Below, piece after piece: positions 1 through 7,907 of a stretch of 64,000 nucleotides of DNA. Under the pieces are notes generated by a model. It had not been told where the DNA came from. It saw only the letters and a program-made list of their open reading frames with translations, and did not search any database. Every line of letters begins with the position of its first letter. The stretch's first letter is position 1. A program made the position numbers and the translations under genes. This stretch comes from an uncultured Lachnospiraceae bacterium (GTDB lineage Bacteria; Bacillota; Clostridia; Lachnospirales; Lachnospiraceae): assembly GCA_900551115.1 (NCBI GenBank), contig URUY01000005.1, positions 95,502 to 159,501 on the forward strand, written 5' to 3'.

Positions 1-1149
1 ATGATTTAGTTTTCCTAAAGCTTCCATCATACTTTGTGCAGTAAAATAATTTTCTTCTTTAGACAATTGTACACACAGTAATGAGACAGCATTATACAAT
101 TTCTTCTCACCAATTAAATCTGAAATATGTTCTCGAATATAGCAGTTACTGTTGCATAATGAGTGAATTATTGCTTCATTTATCGTAGCAGATGACGTTG
201 TAAGTAAAAAGCTTTCAATATTATATCGGTTTAAATCGATTGTTGCCGTCTTAGTGCGCGAAAAATAATTAATAATCCATGGCAAGACCTGTTCAAGGTG
301 TTTATTGTTTTTAGCTAATGTTAGCGCAAATTGTGTTTTATACTCCCTAATTGTTAAATCCGACAAAGTATATTTATCAAAAAAGTCTCCTAAAAATAAT
401 TCAACAAAATCTTGTGTTTCTTCAGATTCTGGAATGGAGATTATGATTTCACAAAAAGTTTTTAAAATAAATTCCGTATATTGTTTGTTTCCGGCTAAAA
501 TAGTTTCGGAAAGTAATTTTTGCATTTCACAGAGAACGAGAACATATTGTTCATTTGTCAATTCACTACATTCGCCTAACAATATTTTAGAAATAAGAGT
601 TAATATATTCCTTGCCTTTTCTTGTAAGTATTCAACACATATATTATTATTTTCATCTATAAAATCAATAACGTGATGTAAATTTAACCCCTCATATAAA
701 GAATTTGCCTCTTGATTCTGTGCTAAAAAGGCCGAAATATTTGAAATTAACAATAGTAAGTTTGAAGAATCATATTCAATATAAGTTAAATGTGTAATAT
801 CGAAAGGAACTTTATAATCTTTCTGCTTAATAAGCAATACATTACGTGCATCTTTGAGAGTATGCGTAATTCCCAACTCATAGTAAACATTAGGATTACT
901 ATTTGTTAAATCAACAATAATATACTGTGACTTCATAATTTCATTCAAAATTTTAGCTAAAATAGGAGTCGACCCTCCTATTTCGTCTGCGCGATTACAT
1001 ATATAACCATCATCATTAAGAGCCTTCTTTATTGAACCGTATATAATATTAAATTCCTTATTAAATGGCATTAGAAAAAAGCATCTATTTTTTTCTACAG
1101 GTATTGTACATTGCCGTAATTGTTTCGGATAAATTAGATATTCATTCAT
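1..1149 (-). CDS. TIR/deoxyribosyltransferase-like protein with helical C-terminal part (partial)
   Basis: An uninterrupted frame of 383 codons starts at the ATG at 1149 behind a GAGGAG ribosome binding site and runs off the left edge, so the C-terminus is missing. Residues about 23-105 carry FFLMPFN, a DEIGG stretch, and IIVDLTNSNPNVYYELG, ending in a His-containing segment. That pattern is typical of a nucleoside-2-deoxyribosyltransferase/TIR-like Rossmann fold, with Glu91 as a candidate catalytic residue. The rest is Leu/Glu/Asn-rich and helical, with regularly spaced helices that resemble HEAT-type repeats. Proteins with this head often occur in defence islands, where related domains bind or cleave nucleotides such as NAD. 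That role is inference here. Codon use is AT-rich compared with the housekeeping genes further right. Confidence 0.75.
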   Translation of the reverse strand, partial: MNEYLIYPKQLRQCTIPVEKNRCFFLMPFNKEFNIIYGSIKKALNDDGYICNRADEIGGSTPILAKILNEIMKSQYIIVDLTNSNPNVYYELGITHTLKDARNVLLIKQKDYKVPFDITHLTYIEYDSSNLLLLISNISAFLAQNQEANSLYEGLNLHHVIDFIDENNNICVEYLQEKARNILTLISKILLGECSELTNEQYVLVLCEMQKLLSETILAGNKQYTEFILKTFCEIIISIPESEETQDFVELFLGDFFDKYTLSDLTIREYKTQFALTLAKNNKHLEQVLPWIINYFSRTKTATIDLNRYNIESFLLTTSSATINEAIIHSLCNSNCYIREHISDLIGEKKLYNAVSLLCVQLSKEENYFTAQSMMEALGKLNH

Positions 1150-1735
1150 TTTAATTCTCCTCGTGTACTTTGTTATAGATTTAATTCAAACAAATACATG
1201 AACAAAAATTGACCGATAACATCGGATTATCTTTCATTTTCACCAATCTTGTATTCTTCTTCATAATTAATACAACCTTATCTTACATTATTATAACACA
1301 TATTTAAAATAATTCCACTACTAAATAATAGTCTGCTCAATTTTATCATTTGCGCTTTTTGCTATAAACAACTATGACATACAATATTTCATGGTAATTT
1401 ACTTCTCCATTCGCTTTTTAAAACTTGTTTCTTCTTTTTTGCAGATACTGTTCTTTTTCTTCTCTATATAATACTTGGATCATTATATTCTCACCGTTCT
1501 TTTGTAAAAAAACTGCCAGCCTTCTTACAAAGGGTATACTTCCTGCCACGCACAGCGCCCTAAACCTTGCTCATAGCAAGTTAATATCAAGTCAAATCAG
1601 CCGAGGTCTGTACCTTGTCATCACGGAAGTTCCATTCAATTTCCACTTTCCTATTCTTATAAATATGATTCTTTTTGACAAATATATCAACCACTTCCTG
1701 CGTCAGTGTCTCCATTATCAACACTACAGATATCC
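1150..1735. other. AT-rich intergenic stretch with gene debris
   Basis: This 586-bp stretch has no convincing complete gene. It holds the upstream region of the TIR-like gene on the left and a short remnant of an S8 peptidase end at 1525-1577. Plus-strand open frames here have no usable ribosome binding site, and the longest overlaps the end of the ATPase gene to its right. Confidence 0.6.
1525..1577 (-). pseudogene. remnant of an S8 peptidase 3' end
   Basis: Read on the minus strand, the last ~45 bases resemble the 3' end of the S8 peptidase gene at 4821-6674. Both contain GGGCG, then TGTGCGTGGC, then a purine-rich stretch and TTGTAA. One base is lost and one gained relative to the intact copy, so the frame is broken internally but the stop is in register. 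The match is short, so this is a tentative call. It suggests a second S8 gene once stood here and was lost when the ATPase genes arrived. Confidence 0.4.
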
Positions 1736-2989
1736 CTAAAACTCCAAACTATCTGCATTGAGAAGGAAATATTTCATACCCATAATCACAAATCCATCAT
1801 CATTTCTCCACGGTTTCTTTGTACCATTCACAATAACGATCTTCTTAAATGAATCCGGAATATTTCGTAGTGAATTAAACTCTTGCATCTGCTTTGCCTC
1901 GGAAGTCATATCAAATGCAACCTGAATGTAATATCTCTGACTGCCCTGATTTACTACAAAATCAACCTCCAACTGCTTACGGGTCGTTTTTCCTTCACCA
2001 TTCTTTGCATAGACCTCTACAATACCAACATCCACATTAAACCCGCGCATAAGTAATTCATTATAAACAATGTTCTCCATGATATGAGTAGGCTCCTGCT
2101 GCCTAAAGTTCAATCTGGCATTTCTAAGTCCCACATCTGTAAAGTAATACTTCAGGTTTGCCCCAACATATTTTCTGCCTTTAATATCGTATCGACTGGC
2201 TTTAGTAATCAGAAAGCTTTGTGCCAAATAATCAATATGATTCGAGATAGTTTTATTACTATAATTGATACCCCGTTCAGATTTGAATGTATTCGATATT
2301 TTGGTTGGATTTGTCGGTGTTCCTATGGCAGAAGCAAGAATATCCACTAAAGTTCCAATTTCATCTACATTCTGAATTTTATTTCGCTCTACCACATCCT
2401 TAATATATACATTTGTAAAAATATTTTTCAGATACTCTGCCTTTTGACGTTCTACCGAAAACTGTGCCACCTGTGGAAGTCCGCCATATATCATGTACTC
2501 GTTCCAAGCATCATCATAATCTCCATCAAACGCTGTATAAAATTCAGCAAAGGACAGCGGATAAATTCTGATTTCATCGCCTCTTCCTCTAAATTCAGTT
2601 ACAATGTCGCTTGATAAGAATTTAGAGTTGCTTCCGGTTACATATACATCAATATTGCTTATACGAAGCAGACTGTTCAGTACTTCCTCAAACCTAGGCA
2701 TAAACTGCACTTCATCCAAAAGAAGATAATACTTCCGGTCATCTTTCATAGCATCTTTAATATACGAATAACACTCCTTGGGATCTCTCAGTTCCTCATT
2801 TTCAATACCATCCAATACTATCTCTATGATGTGGTCACTATCCACGCCACTCTCCATTAAATACTTTTTAAACAATACAAATAGCAGGAAGGATTTCCCA
2901 CATCTTCTTATTCCGGTAATAATTTTAATCATTCCGTTATCTTTTCTTATCTTTAACTGTTCAAGGTAGGAATCTCTTTTTATCTCCAT
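1736..2989 (-). CDS. AAA family ATPase with DUF4143 C-terminal domain
   Basis: The 417-residue protein has a Walker A loop GIRRCGKS at residues 26-33 and a Walker B-like LLLDEVQ near residue 92, followed by TGSNSKFL (sensor-like). The C-terminal half contains a winged-helix-like segment and a nuclease-like core (LEVDFVV, then YYIQVAF), as in DUF4143 proteins. These P-loop proteins are common in Clostridia and Bacteroidetes and occur in multiple copies. Their cellular role is not established; a DNA- or defence-related role has been suspected. The start is supported by AAGGAG about 8 bases upstream. A sigma-A-like promoter lies at 3037-3065. Confidence 0.88.
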   Translation of the reverse strand: MEIKRDSYLEQLKIRKDNGMIKIITGIRRCGKSFLLFVLFKKYLMESGVDSDHIIEIVLDGIENEELRDPKECYSYIKDAMKDDRKYYLLLDEVQFMPRFEEVLNSLLRISNIDVYVTGSNSKFLSSDIVTEFRGRGDEIRIYPLSFAEFYTAFDGDYDDAWNEYMIYGGLPQVAQFSVERQKAEYLKNIFTNVYIKDVVERNKIQNVDEIGTLVDILASAIGTPTNPTKISNTFKSERGINYSNKTISNHIDYLAQSFLITKASRYDIKGRKYVGANLKYYFTDVGLRNARLNFRQQEPTHIMENIVYNELLMRGFNVDVGIVEVYAKNGEGKTTRKQLEVDFVVNQGSQRYYIQVAFDMTSEAKQMQEFNSLRNIPDSFKKIVIVNGTKKPWRNDDGFVIMGMKYFLLNADSLEF

Positions 2990-3036
2990 GCTTTTTGCTC
3001 CTTATTTTTGTGTCTGGCACATTTTTTAGTAATGAT

Positions 3037-3065
3037 ATTGTAGCACTAAATGATTTTCTGTTCAA
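3037..3065 (-). promoter_or_regulatory. promoter of the first DUF4143 ATPase gene
   Basis: On the minus strand TTGAAC (3065-3060) and TACAAT (3042-3037) are separated by 17 bases, about 48 bases upstream of the ATPase start codon. This is a near-consensus sigma-A pair. Confidence 0.55.
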
Positions 3066-3195
3066 TAGCCATTACTATTTTATGTGTGTTAGCACATTTT
3101 TATGTAATAAGGAAGTTGACATAAAAACGTCTTTAGTTCCCGTTCCTTTGCAAACTGTATATTTTCCAGAATAAAGTATTCATTATCCTAATTAT

Positions 3196-3291
3196 CTATT
3201 CACGATAAAAATTTCTCATAATCGTTCTGTATTGAGCTGCATTTGATACGGACAAATAAGTTGTCTCGTCAATTGCCTGCAAATATTGCAT
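3196..3291 (-). pseudogene. 31-codon head of a DUF2397-like gene
   Basis: A strong GGAGG ribosome binding site precedes an ATG at 3291 and a 31-residue frame that starts MQYLQAIDE, contains VSNAAQYRTIMRNFYRE and then stops at TAG. From memory, the YRTIMR..Y stretch close to a start resembles the N-terminus of DUF2397 proteins, which belong to a four-gene SMC-like (Wadjet-related) cassette. Nothing of the rest of such a gene is seen, so this is probably the preserved head of a deleted gene. It could also be a genuine short peptide. Confidence 0.4.
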
Positions 3292-3375
3292 TTTCTTTCC
3301 TCCAAATAAACTTTTAATCTATCGGCTTATCATATAAATAAGAGTATATCTTTCCTATAGTACAATAAACAGTAC

Positions 3376-4644
3376 TCAATCTCGCAAGCAACCTATAGGA
3401 ACTACTAAAACGCCATCTTCTCGTTTGTATGCAAATTCTGTTCCTGTAAGAATCATTAAAAATGAAGGTTCTTTCATCTTTTGCGTATTTATCTTATTTT
3501 TTAATTCTATCAAATGTACTGCTGCCTCTTCAATTTCTTTTGAGCCTAATTTCACCTCTATTGCTGCCCATCTCCCATCTGCAAGACAAATAACTGCATC
3601 AGCTTCTAATCCGGACTTATCTCTATAGTGAAATAGCTGACCATCATTTGCTTCCGCATATATTCTAAGATCTCTGTCGCACATAGATTCAAACAAAAAA
3701 CCAAAATACTCGAAGTCATCCAACAACCGTTCCGGCGTAAGTCTAAGTGTCGCTGCTGCAATAGATGGATCCACAAGCTGTCGTTTGGGAGATGTTCTGA
3801 TAGCTGTTTTTGAACGCAATGCCGGATTCCATGCAGGAAGATTTTCGGTCACAAATATCCAATCCAATGCATTCAAATATTGACTAATTGTTTTTTCAGA
3901 TATACTCTCACCATTCCCCATTGCCAAATCATCACGAATTGTACTAATTGTTGCTAATGTTGAAATATTTCTAGAAAGGGAACGCATAAGCGCTCTAACT
4001 CTTGTAGGACTTTTTTCAACACCATCTACCCTTGAAACATCCGCATTAATGACTGCTTCCACATAATCGACTGCATGGCGCAATGCAACCTTTTCACTTT
4101 CACCTATAGATGCTGGCCATCCCCCTCTCACAATGCAAAAAGCTGCTTTTTCTATAGTCAGTTCAGAAATACCAGCTATATCGTCTTTCCCCTCAAAAAG
4201 CTCTTTCAAAGAAACCATTCCATTCGACTCCCCTGATTCAAAAAGACTCATCGGACGCATTATCATTCTGGAAATTCTGCCAGTGCCTGTATGTGCAACT
4301 ACATTATCCATTGGGACAGCCGAACCAGTCAATATAAATTGACCAGCTTCGCCTCTCATATCAACAGTATGTCTTACTGCATCCCACAATACCGGTGCCA
4401 TCTGCCATTCATCTATCAACCGCGGAGTTTCTCCCATTAACAATAACGATGGTTTTGTATCTGCTGCCTTAATATATGATATTGTTTTATCCGGTTCTTG
4501 CATAAATAAAGTACTTTTTGCAGCCTCCATTGCAGTTCTTGTCTTTCCACACCATTTAGGTCCTTCAATAAGAACTGCACCAGAAGCCTCCAAGCGTTCC
4601 CTTAGTAATGTATCTGCAACTCTTTTTATATATGTTCGCTTCAT
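3376..4644 (-). CDS. AAA family ATPase with DUF4143 C-terminal domain (second copy)
   Basis: The 422-residue protein has Walker A GPKWCGKT (residues 28-35), LIDEWQ as the Walker B region, and ILTGSAVP as a sensor segment. The C-terminal part has DADAVICLADGRWAAIEVK-like residues (Glu, Asp and a Lys after a Glu-Val) that match the nuclease-like fold of DUF4143. It is a diverged relative of the gene at 1736-2989, not a recent duplicate: the Walker A context and the C-terminal part differ. The start has GGGAG about 9 bases upstream. The two ATPase genes point the same way but are separated by 386 bases with gene debris, so co-transcription is doubtful. Confidence 0.87.
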   Translation of the reverse strand: MKRTYIKRVADTLLRERLEASGAVLIEGPKWCGKTRTAMEAAKSTLFMQEPDKTISYIKAADTKPSLLLMGETPRLIDEWQMAPVLWDAVRHTVDMRGEAGQFILTGSAVPMDNVVAHTGTGRISRMIMRPMSLFESGESNGMVSLKELFEGKDDIAGISELTIEKAAFCIVRGGWPASIGESEKVALRHAVDYVEAVINADVSRVDGVEKSPTRVRALMRSLSRNISTLATISTIRDDLAMGNGESISEKTISQYLNALDWIFVTENLPAWNPALRSKTAIRTSPKRQLVDPSIAAATLRLTPERLLDDFEYFGFLFESMCDRDLRIYAEANDGQLFHYRDKSGLEADAVICLADGRWAAIEVKLGSKEIEEAAVHLIELKNKINTQKMKEPSFLMILTGTEFAYKREDGVLVVPIGCLRD

Positions 4645-4713
4645 TGACTAATCTCCCTTTAAACATAGTATCTTATATTTTATAATATAGTATACTCTTC
4701 ATTTCTTCTTTTA

Positions 4714-4805
4714 GCAATGTTTCACTTCTGGTTTTGGCAATGTTTTGCTTCCGGTTTTGGCATTATTTTACTTCTGTCTTTGGCGATTTTATTACTTTGT
4801 TTTTT
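4714..4805. repeat. imperfect 23-bp tandem repeat, four units
   Basis: Units start at 4714, 4737, 4760 and 4783. The first two begin GCAATGTTT and end GGTTTTG; the third and fourth are more diverged. The repeat lies between the second ATPase and the 3' end of the S8 peptidase gene. No coding role is apparent. Confidence 0.7.
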
Positions 4806-4820
4806 CCCCAATATGGCTGA

Positions 4821-6674
4821 TTACAACGGCAGACTATCCGCCACGCACAACGCCCCAAAACCTACCCTTTCATTGGGATATATAGCCTCACCCCTGAGGG
4901 GTCTGGCGCCCCTGCGCAGATATGCCTTTACCTTTTCACCATACAGAAACGGATCATTTCCCATTACAATGCCCCACTGCATCAAAAGAGCCGCCGAACC
5001 TGTAACAAACGGAGCCGCAAAGGAAGTACCTGTAAAAATACTGTAGCCGCCCTGCGTGTCCGGCGCCGTAATATTTACGCCCGGTGCTGCCAGGTCCGGT
5101 TTTACCGCACCAGCCGCCACTAATCCCAGAGTTCTTTCGGGATACACATATCCCCTGCCGGAAAAATCCGCATAAGATTCATAAACACTGTCATAAGCGC
5201 CTACCGTAATCACCTTCTGCGCGGTAGAAGGAATTGTCAGTGTCACCTGCGGATTTGGTGTGAAAAAACGGGTTCCTTGATTTCTTACACTTTCACTGGG
5301 CAGATACAGATAATATTGTCCGATATCTCCCTTCACAATTTCTATCCGAAAAGTCCATACACCGGGTGTAAGATAAAGATTAACCGGAATAAAGTCAAAA
5401 TAGACCTCCTGATTCACGGCATAGGGCGTTGGCTCTCCCATATATATCAGAATGTCAGTCTGTTCCATCCGAAGCGCAATTTTTCCCGACCTGTTTATTG
5501 GCAGCACTGTTTCTTCTCCGCCCGGGGAACGCAGTATAATCCTGTAAACATCCACATAATTTTTCCAAAGCTGTACACTGAGAGCCGTCTCATAAGCTGA
5601 AACGGCCATTTCAATATAAGCGGCCCCTGCCGCCGCATCTCCCTGTACGTGTCCGGCTGAATTTCCTTCATTACCGCTTCCCACACAAATTACCGTTCTG
5701 CCTACCTCTGCCGCATTGTCCAAAAAACGCTCTACCAAGGAGGTACCGTCATGTGCCCCATATGTATTACCGAAGCTTACATTTATAGAAACCGGCATTT
5801 GAAGCTGCTGTGCTTTCCTTACTACATAAGTAACAGCGCGCATAAATTCCGTTGTTCTCGGAAAAGAAAGCACATTGGGAAGTCCAAGCTTTACTACAAT
5901 CAGGCTACTTGCCGGCGCAACCCCTTCAAAATCAACCGATGCAAATTCTCCTCCTTCATCCACACGGAAGCCTGTATCCAAGCCGTCTCTCTCTCCTGCA
6001 CGGGAACCTGCACCAAAGCTGCCTCCCACCGATGCACGGGAACCTGCACCAACACCGGCTGCAATACCTGCCACCGCTGTGCCATGTCCGCTGATGTCGC
6101 GGCTTGGCACCAGCCGGTATCTTTCTTCAGCCGTTTCAGCCTGCAAAGCCGCATCTATCTGTGCCTTATCATATTCTGTTCCCAAAAAGAAGCCTTCCGG
6201 AGGCCTTCCCTGTATCGTCTGGTCCCAAAGATACAGAAGTCTTGTGGTCCCATCCGCGTTTCTGAAATGCCTGTTGGTAAAATCTATTCCCGAATCGATG
6301 ACTGCCACAATTACGCCTTCACCGTCTAAATAAGGCGTCCTGCCGGTAACCGGCAGGATGCAGGAAGCCTCCTTACCGTTTTCTACTGCAAAAAACAGTC
6401 TTTTAGGCTTTTCCACATACTCAATTTCTTCAAGTTCGGCAACCATATCCACCATCTCTTCGGGTACAATCAAAATTGCATAGCCGGCCAGCAGTTCCTC
6501 TACCGTTATTCCTCTTTCCTTAAGCCATGACAAATCCCCGTTATATTTTACAATCAATTCCCATGTATTGCTTGCCGCCTCATATCCCACGTTCAAATTC
6601 AGTGATTTTTCCCTTACCGGCTCCGCGGTTTCCAGTGCGAGATTTAAAATATCTTCCAGCTTTTGGTTACTCAT
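4821..6674 (-). CDS. S8 (subtilisin-like) serine peptidase, CspA-like family
   Basis: The 617-residue protein has the full triad: Asp127 in VIDSGID, His197 in SGHGT and Ser551 in GTSFAAP. No signal peptide is seen. Residues 1-105 look like the N-terminal domain of the clostridial Csp-type peptidases involved in spore germination, and a beta-rich insertion lies between His and Ser, as in that family. Many Lachnospiraceae carry several such genes of unknown substrate, so a germination role is not implied by sequence alone. Residues about 209-245, right after the catalytic His helix, are a Gly/Ser/Arg-rich insertion with an internal 12-residue repeat. The gene is divergent from the AraC gene at 6898. 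Confidence 0.9.
   Translation of the reverse strand: MSNQKLEDILNLALETAEPVREKSLNLNVGYEAASNTWELIVKYNGDLSWLKERGITVEELLAGYAILIVPEEMVDMVAELEEIEYVEKPKRLFFAVENGKEASCILPVTGRTPYLDGEGVIVAVIDSGIDFTNRHFRNADGTTRLLYLWDQTIQGRPPEGFFLGTEYDKAQIDAALQAETAEERYRLVPSRDISGHGTAVAGIAAGVGAGSRASVGGSFGAGSRAGERDGLDTGFRVDEGGEFASVDFEGVAPASSLIVVKLGLPNVLSFPRTTEFMRAVTYVVRKAQQLQMPVSINVSFGNTYGAHDGTSLVERFLDNAAEVGRTVICVGSGNEGNSAGHVQGDAAAGAAYIEMAVSAYETALSVQLWKNYVDVYRIILRSPGGEETVLPINRSGKIALRMEQTDILIYMGEPTPYAVNQEVYFDFIPVNLYLTPGVWTFRIEIVKGDIGQYYLYLPSESVRNQGTRFFTPNPQVTLTIPSTAQKVITVGAYDSVYESYADFSGRGYVYPERTLGLVAAGAVKPDLAAPGVNITAPDTQGGYSIFTGTSFAAPFVTGSAALLMQWGIVMGNDPFLYGEKVKAYLRRGARPLRGEAIYPNERVGFGALCVADSLPL
5997..6052. repeat. direct repeat inside the S8 peptidase gene
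   Basis: A 20-base unit beginning TGCACGGGAACC occurs at 5997-6016 and again at 6033-6052, a 36-base period equal to 12 codons. It encodes the GAGSRA motif twice. It explains the local insertion relative to the family and looks like in-frame repeat expansion. Confidence 0.8.
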
Positions 6675-6897
6675 TTTATACTCCTGTCTGTGAGCTTCCG
6701 TTAAGCTATTTTATGTTATTTTTCTTTCTTCCATTCCCGAATAAATCTCATCCGTTTCTTCAAATTTCTGCTTGTCGGCACTGTCCAAAATGTATTATGA
6801 TATTGTTGGCAGCTGTAAACACACAAAAGTACGGCTGTAACGGAACTGCTTTTGCTCTACTGCCCCCTGAATACCATTATGTAAAAAGGACTATCGA

Positions 6898-7890
6898 ATG
6901 AAGAAGAATACTAAATCCCCTCTGTCTCCCAAGGGAAATGAAAATAAAAATGCCGCTTCTGCTGACTCGGGAAACACTTCGTATGTACCGGTTCCGGTAG
7001 ACGGCTTTGACTTTCCGGTGGGTGCATCCTTTATCAGTCTGGACAAGCTTCATCTCAACATAATTCACTGGCATTGGCATGAAGAAATAGAATTCCTTAT
7101 TATTAACAGCGGCCATGTCCTGTTAATAATGTCGGATGAGACCATTCTGCTTTCTCCCGGCGAAGGGGTCTTTCTGAACCAAAACCAACTGCATTCTCTC
7201 CGCGCCCGTGACGGAGAAAACTGCTCCTTATATACCTTAAAATTTCATCCTGCTTTTTTATTCGGCTACGGACAAACTACCCTGTCCGCAAAATATCTGA
7301 CACCTGTCCTTTCCTCTCCCGACCTGCATTATCTCATGCTGCGGGAAGATGACCCGGTTTCTTCCGAAATACTTACGCTTGTCAGCGACACCCTTGCCTG
7401 CTGCCTTGCCAAGCGTTTCGGCTATGAACTGAAAGTTAAAAGCTTATTATGCAGTCTTTGGGCTCTCCTGCTGCCCTTTGCCACACCTGCCAAAGAGCTT
7501 TCCGGCACCTCCGGTCAGGCTTCTCTGGATGGTACCCGCATAAAACAGGCGCTTTCTTTTATTGAAGAAAAACACATGGAGCCTCTTACTTTAGAGGAAA
7601 TTGCTTCCTCCATTCATGTCAGTAAGAGTGAATGCTGCAGATGCTTTCAGCGCTCCATAGGCATTACCCCTTTTGAATATCTGCTGAAGTTCAGAATTTT
7701 TGAGTCTACAAAAAAAATGATGCGTCAGGACGAAGTCGCCAAATCCATCTCCACTCTGGCAGCCTCCGTAGGCTTTAACAGCACCAGCTACTATAATAAG
7801 CTTTTTAAAAAATATCTGAACTGCACACCCAGTGAATACAAAAAATCCTTACAGAAATTTGCATCAAAAAATCCGGAAAACACCTTGTAG
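6898..7890 (+). CDS. AraC family transcriptional regulator
   Basis: The 330-residue protein has an N-terminal cupin-type sensing domain (HWHEEIEFLII, then PGEGVFLNQNQLHSL, about residues 55-105) and a C-terminal double helix-turn-helix (about residues 215-318) containing LEEIASSIHVSKS and the family signature AASVGFNSTSYYNKLFKKY. Such proteins usually activate genes for carbohydrate use when a small molecule binds the cupin. The target here is unknown. The divergent S8 peptidase and convergent M18 peptidase are the nearest genes, and neither is an obvious target. A GGA lies 6 bases upstream of the ATG. Confidence 0.92.
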   Translation: MKKNTKSPLSPKGNENKNAASADSGNTSYVPVPVDGFDFPVGASFISLDKLHLNIIHWHWHEEIEFLIINSGHVLLIMSDETILLSPGEGVFLNQNQLHSLRARDGENCSLYTLKFHPAFLFGYGQTTLSAKYLTPVLSSPDLHYLMLREDDPVSSEILTLVSDTLACCLAKRFGYELKVKSLLCSLWALLLPFATPAKELSGTSGQASLDGTRIKQALSFIEEKHMEPLTLEEIASSIHVSKSECCRCFQRSIGITPFEYLLKFRIFESTKKMMRQDEVAKSISTLAASVGFNSTSYYNKLFKKYLNCTPSEYKKSLQKFASKNPENTL

Positions 7891-7907
7891 TTTCCCGGAT
7901 TCCTTTT

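Noticed and set aside
1181..1264. 27-residue Cys-containing frame upstream of the TIR-like gene (minus strand)
   Set aside because: Only a weak AAGG site stands before the ATG, the region is AT-rich so such frames are common, and no partner modification genes are seen.
1425..1739. Plus-strand 104-codon frame
   Set aside because: No ribosome binding site, runs antisense into the ATPase gene end, and overlaps the S8 remnant.
5751..6329. Long plus-strand open frames inside the S8 gene
   Set aside because: Antisense shadow of the catalytic domain with Cys- and Ser-rich composition typical of reverse-strand translation.
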